Shown piece after piece: positions 22,912 to 24,913 of a stretch of DNA of 24,913 nucleotides. This DNA is from Clostridiales bacterium UBA3259. Lineage in GTDB: Bacteria; Bacillota_A; Clostridia; Oscillospirales; Oscillospiraceae. The number at the start of each line of letters is the position of its first letter. Position 1 is the stretch's first letter. The translations under genes were made by a program, and so were the position numbers. The stretch is from the NCBI GenBank assembly GCA_002362625.1, contig DEUP01000032.1:1-24913 (forward strand), written 5' to 3'. The notes beneath the pieces were generated by a model. It searched no databases. It was not told the origin of the DNA and worked only from the letters and a program-made list of their open reading frames with translations.

Positions 22912-23368
22912 GGGAATTCTCCACAGGGTGGGCCTGAATGTAGTCATCCAGCAGTCCCGCCGCTGTCATCACCATTCGGGTGCAGGGGCGCTTGCGGTAG
23001 AATTCCGCCGTCCGGGGAGTAGGGTTGGGATCCGAGGGCGGATTTTTGAGAATCTCCCGGCAGACGATGCTGCCCACCTCCTCCCGGAACTGTCCCGCAA
23101 GCTGCTGCACCAGAGCATAGTGCTCCCGCTTGTTCCGATCCATTTCCCCGGGGTCCTCATAGCCGTACAGCAGACCCAGCACCATCAGCATCCCGCTGAC
23201 CGCGCCGCAGACCTCCCGCATCCGGCCCATGCCGCCGCCGAAGGAAGAGGCCATTTTTGCCGCGAAGCCAGGCTCCAACCCCGTTACATCGCAGAAGGCC
23301 ACCACCACCGCCTGGGCACAGTTGCTTCCGTTTAAAAAAAGTTCCGCCGTTTTTTCCCGATGATCCAT
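22904..23368 (-). CDS. C_GCAxxG_C_C family protein
   Basis: The 154-residue protein carries the family pattern: NCAQAVVVAF (Cys about 17), then SSFGGGMGRMREVCGAVSGMLMVLG (about 42-66, with the GCA/CGA-type Cys), and later single cysteines in GSIVCREIL and RPCTRMV. The spaced cysteines suggest a metal or redox site. The family is widespread in anaerobes and its biochemical role is not established; it often sits beside redox or metal genes. The ATG follows AGGAGGTAACCT. It lies 10 bases after sfsA and overlaps the next gene. Confidence 0.9.
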   Translation of the reverse strand: MDHREKTAELFLNGSNCAQAVVVAFCDVTGLEPGFAAKMASSFGGGMGRMREVCGAVSGMLMVLGLLYGYEDPGEMDRNKREHYALVQQLAGQFREEVGSIVCREILKNPPSDPNPTPRTAEFYRKRPCTRMVMTAAGLLDDYIQAHPVENSHG

Positions 23369-23378
23369 AGGTTACCTC

Positions 23379-24059
23379 CTAGTTAAGCTTGACCGGCACG
23401 CTCTGCCGGATCCGCATTTCGTCCACCGTTATCTCGCAGTCCATGGCCAGAATCTCCACGCCCGCCTCCGCCGCATCCCGCAGAGCCGCCCCAAATTGGG
23501 GATCCGTCTTGTCATTTGGGCGGAGATACTTCACATCCCCCATCTGAATGACGAACAGCACATAGGCCCCGAAGCCCTCCCTCACCGCCTCCTTCAGTCC
23601 CCGCAGGTGCTTAACTCCCCGCTGGGTAGGCGCGTCAGGAAAGGCGCAGATTCCATCCTCTTCCAATGTCACCCCTTTGACCTCCAGGAAGCACAGCCTC
23701 CCGTCTTTACGGAAGGAAAAGTCAAACCGGGAATCCCCGTGAACCGTCTCCGGCCGCAGATCTTCCATTTCTCCCAAGCCGCCGGACAGCAGCCATTCCG
23801 CCGCCGCATGGTTAGGGGCCTGGGAATCCATGTTAATCAGCCTGCGTCCCTTCTCCACGGTAATCAGGTCATACTTGGTTTTCCGGGCCGGATTGGAGGC
23901 CTTCTGACACCAGACCCGGGCGCCGGCAGGCAGCAGCTCCCGGCACCTGCCTGTGTTTTTCACATGCACCACCTCAGTTTGATCGCCGATGCGCACATGG
24001 GCAACGAAGCGGTTGGGACGGCTGAGGAAGGTTCCAGGGGTCATATCCGTATATTTCAT
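23379..24059 (-). CDS. sfsA: SfsA family DNA/RNA-binding protein
   Basis: The 226-residue protein has the N-terminal OB-like region (RFVAHVRIG, HVKNTGRCRELL) and a nuclease-like C-terminal core with SRFDFSF, CFLEVKGVTLEEDG and FPDAPTQRGVKHLREL-like segments, in which Asp, Glu and Lys form a PD-(D/E)xK-type site. E. coli SfsA was named for sugar fermentation stimulation and binds nucleic acid; its exact role is unsettled. An ATG at 24057-24059 is preferred to the in-frame GTG two codons earlier because of the GAGGTG ribosome site. It heads a three-gene minus-strand operon. Confidence 0.95.
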   Translation of the reverse strand: MKYTDMTPGTFLSRPNRFVAHVRIGDQTEVVHVKNTGRCRELLPAGARVWCQKASNPARKTKYDLITVEKGRRLINMDSQAPNHAAAEWLLSGGLGEMEDLRPETVHGDSRFDFSFRKDGRLCFLEVKGVTLEEDGICAFPDAPTQRGVKHLRGLKEAVREGFGAYVLFVIQMGDVKYLRPNDKTDPQFGAALRDAAEAGVEILAMDCEITVDEMRIRQSVPVKLN

Positions 24060-24080
24060 GGCCACACCTCACTCAAGAAC

Positions 24081-24108
24081 AGCATACCAGAAAATCTGCG
24101 GAAAGCAA
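24081..24108 (-). promoter_or_regulatory. Promoter of the sfsA operon
   Basis: On the minus strand, TTGCTT (24108-24103), 16 bases, then TATGCT (24086-24081), about 20 bases before the sfsA start. It is a moderate match, divergent from the tRNA promoter. Confidence 0.5.
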
Positions 24109-24131
24109 GCAAAATTTTTCCGGAATAATGG

Positions 24132-24159
24132 TTGACTTTCCTGAAAAATGTGGTATAAT
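24132..24159 (+). promoter_or_regulatory. Promoter of the tRNA-Val/tRNA-Gln unit
   Basis: TTGACT (24132-24137), 16 bases, then TATAAT (24154-24159), ending 17 bases before the first tRNA base. Confidence 0.8.
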
Positions 24160-24176
24160 AATTCTCGCTCACATAT

Positions 24177-24253
24177 GGAGGCTTAGCTCAGCTGGTTAGA
24201 GCGCATGCTTCACACGCATGAGGTCACAGGTTCGAGTCCCGTAGTCTCCACCA
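24177..24253 (+). tRNA. tRNA-Val(CAC)
   Basis: The 77-base cloverleaf has a 7-bp acceptor stem (GGAGGCT with AGTCTCC, one G-T pair), the D-arm AGCTCAGCTGGTTAGAGC, and an anticodon arm CATGC-TTCACAC-GCATG giving anticodon CAC (valine GTG codons). The T-loop is TTCGAGT, with one A-C mismatch in the T-stem. CCA is encoded at 24251-24253. A small perfect hairpin (GCGGCG-AGT-CGCCGC, 24255-24269) follows directly and may help 3' processing. Confidence 0.95.
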
Positions 24254-24350
24254 AGCGGCGAGTCGCCGCAGACAATTCGTTACGAACGTGGCAGTCGTCG
24301 AAAGATTCCTGCCCGGTGACGGAACACCAGCAAGCGACTTACCGGGGCAT

Positions 24351-24424
24351 AGAGGATTTGTGTAACGGTAGCACACCGGACTCTGACTCCGTTTGCGGGG
24401 GTTCGAATCCCTCATCCTCTGCCA
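24351..24424 (+). tRNA. tRNA-Gln(CTG)
   Basis: The 74-base cloverleaf has acceptor AGAGGAT with ATCCTCT, discriminator G, and encoded CCA (24422-24424). The anticodon loop is CTCTGAC, with U33 before CTG, reading glutamine CAG codons. The outermost anticodon-stem pair is a C-T mismatch. The T-arm GGGGG-TTCGAAT-CCCTC is intact. Its last 22 bases plus the following AAAA are duplicated 174 bases downstream, marking it as an integration target. Confidence 0.93.
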
Positions 24425-24428
24425 AAAA
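24403..24428 (+). repeat. Candidate attachment site at the tRNA-Gln 3' end (copy 1)
   Basis: The 26 bases from the T-loop of tRNA-Gln through CCAAAAA are identical to 24577-24602. This is the classical target of tyrosine integrases: the 3' end of a tRNA gene duplicated at the two ends of an inserted element. Confidence 0.8.
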
Positions 24429-24431
24429 GAG

Positions 24432-24460
24432 AACACCACCCAAGGGTGGTGTTTTCTTTT
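24432..24460 (+). terminator. Terminator after tRNA-Gln
   Basis: AACACCACCC (24432-24441) and GGGTGGTGTT (24444-24453) pair perfectly around AA, followed by a T-rich tract. Confidence 0.9.
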
Positions 24461-24476
24461 TGCCGTCGGATTTTGA

Positions 24477-24572
24477 GGGTTCGAACCCATTTAAATGGGG
24501 CTGTCCGGTGGACTGTGGCAATGACCAGTTCAAAAACTGGTCATCACCATACAGTTTGCCATTGGCAAACTG
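24477..24572. repeat. Row of five short palindromes between the duplicated tRNA-Gln ends
   Basis: In order: GGGTTCGAACCC (24477-24488), CCCATTTAAATGGG (24486-24499), GTCC-GGT-GGAC (24503-24513), ATGACCAGTT-CAAA-AACTGGTCAT (24521-24544) and CAGTTTGCC-ATT-GGCAAACTG (24552-24572). There is no protein gene here. The first resembles a tRNA T-arm, but no complete tRNA can be folded. Confidence 0.6.
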
Positions 24573-24576
24573 GCAA

Positions 24577-24602
24577 TCGAATCCCTCATCCTCTGCCAAA
24601 AA
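24577..24602 (+). repeat. Candidate attachment site, duplicated tRNA-Gln 3' end (copy 2)
   Basis: This is a 26-base perfect copy of 24403-24428, without the rest of a tRNA upstream. It is immediately followed by a terminator and then an integrase fragment. Confidence 0.8.
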
Positions 24603-24634
24603 CGCCTGATTTCGAAAGAAATTGGGCGTTTTTC
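24598..24634 (+). terminator. Terminator after the second tRNA-Gln end
   Basis: AAAAACGCCTGATTTC (24598-24613) pairs with GAAATTGGGCGTTTTT (24618-24633) through two G-T pairs, loop GAAA, then T-rich sequence. It starts inside the duplicated att sequence. Confidence 0.8.
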
Positions 24635-24666
24635 TTTTGACCATTTTCCTTTCCCCTGCCCGGAAG

Positions 24667-24715
24667 TCAGACCTCATGCCTTCACCCCCATTTTTGAGAA
24701 AGGCATGAGGTCTGA
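24667..24715. repeat. 16-bp inverted repeat upstream of the integrase fragment
   Basis: TCAGACCTCATGCCTT (24667-24682) and AAGGCATGAGGTCTGA (24700-24715) are perfect complements 17 bases apart, just before the ATG at 24719. It may be a terminator, an operator or a remnant element end. Confidence 0.6.
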
Positions 24716-24718
24716 ATT

Positions 24719-24871
24719 ATGTCCAAAAAACTATCTTTATCTGGACAATCCCGCAAAACCGTAGAGGAAGTGTTTAACGACTTTGTTATTTTCCAAACCG
24801 CACAGTCAAAGAACCTTAGTATAGCATACCAGAAGGAAAGAAAAAAGGGCGGATTGCCCCGCCCAAAATAA
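24719..24871 (+). pseudogene. N-terminal fragment of a tyrosine integrase fused to repeat sequence
   Basis: A 50-codon frame begins SKKLSLSGQSRKTVEEVFND and continues FVIFQTAQSKNLS. This resembles the N-terminal start and first core-binding helix of Clostridia tyrosine recombinases, which continue into a TI-x-x-Y helix. Here the frame enters the 98-bp repeat at 24816 and ends in a Lys-rich tail at TAA 24869-24871. The catalytic domain is absent, so it cannot recombine DNA. GAGG at about 24708 gives a plausible ribosome site. The gene was cut by arrival or rearrangement of the repeat-bearing segment. The integrase identity rests on memory of the family start and is moderate. Confidence 0.5.
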
Positions 24872-24913
24872 ATTTGAAACACTATGCAGCCAGCATATTG
24901 TTTTCACAAAATC
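24816..24913 (-). repeat. 98-bp terminator-promoter repeat, copy 2 (inverted relative to 4002-4099)
   Basis: This is the reverse complement of 4002-4099 with 8 mismatches and no gaps. The hairpin here is perfect (GGGCGG with CCGCCC) and the extended -10 TGCTATACT is unchanged, pointing leftward. Left of 24816 the similarity stops abruptly inside the integrase fragment. On the right it reaches the window edge, so its full length is unknown. Confidence 0.85.

Noticed and set aside
22417..23022. Plus-strand open frame of about 200 codons opposite the C39-like and C_GCAxxG genes
   Set aside because: The minus-strand genes have family motifs, ribosome sites and coupled overlaps; this frame has none.
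24470..24500. Additional tRNA gene, suggested by GGGTTCGAACCC
   Set aside because: Only a T-arm-like palindrome is present; no acceptor, D-arm or anticodon arm can be folded around it.

Overview
The window looks like chromosome from a gut-type Clostridia bacterium, most likely Oscillospirales (Oscillospiraceae/Ruminococcaceae-like). The signs are GC-rich core genes with strong AGGAGG ribosome sites, sigma-A promoters with a TGnTATAAT extended -10, intrinsic terminators after most operons, and families typical of the group (C_GCAxxG_C_C protein, DUF6809-like protein, SdpR/SdpI, a LysRS with an extra tRNA-binding domain). The genus assignment is inference.

Bases 1 to about 6702 are the right-hand part of an integrative element that starts outside the window. 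It is visibly poorer in GC than the rest. It holds the tail of a probable YqaJ-type recombination nuclease, a DUF6809-like gene broken by a complete IS630-family insertion, a small serine recombinase, two tandem paralogous lipoproteins, an XRE repressor, a WYL-domain regulator and a tyrosine integrase next to the right attachment end. The element sits inside a reverse-rubrerythrin gene: only the last ~58 codons of that gene remain, at 6703-6876.

Bases ~6880-21460 are ordinary chromosome in short co-directional operons: a small conserved-looking protein; argG-argH behind a consensus promoter flanked by ArgR-like palindromes; an OmpR-type response regulator and histidine kinase; an sdpR-yhfC-sdpI-like membrane operon with a 31-bp palindromic operator; greA-lysS; an AraC/GyrI-type regulator; and trmB-nitroreductase-mnmG.

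Bases 21460-22340 form a gap of about 0.9 kb with no convincing protein gene. It has its own promoter, is A-rich and T-poor, contains about eleven degenerate ~23-nt tandem units, and ends in an 18-bp-arm hairpin. I consider it the best candidate for an undescribed element, probably a large structured RNA. A minus-strand operon follows: sfsA, a C_GCAxxG_C_C protein and a C39-like cysteine-peptidase-fold protein.

The right end is a recombination scar. tRNA-Val(CAC) and tRNA-Gln(CTG) are followed by a second copy of the last 26 bp of the tRNA-Gln locus, with a row of small palindromes between the copies. Next comes an integrase N-terminal fragment that runs into a 98-bp sequence repeated, inverted, from the XRE-WYL intergenic region 20.7 kb away. 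The two ends of the window have therefore exchanged mobile-element parts at some time.
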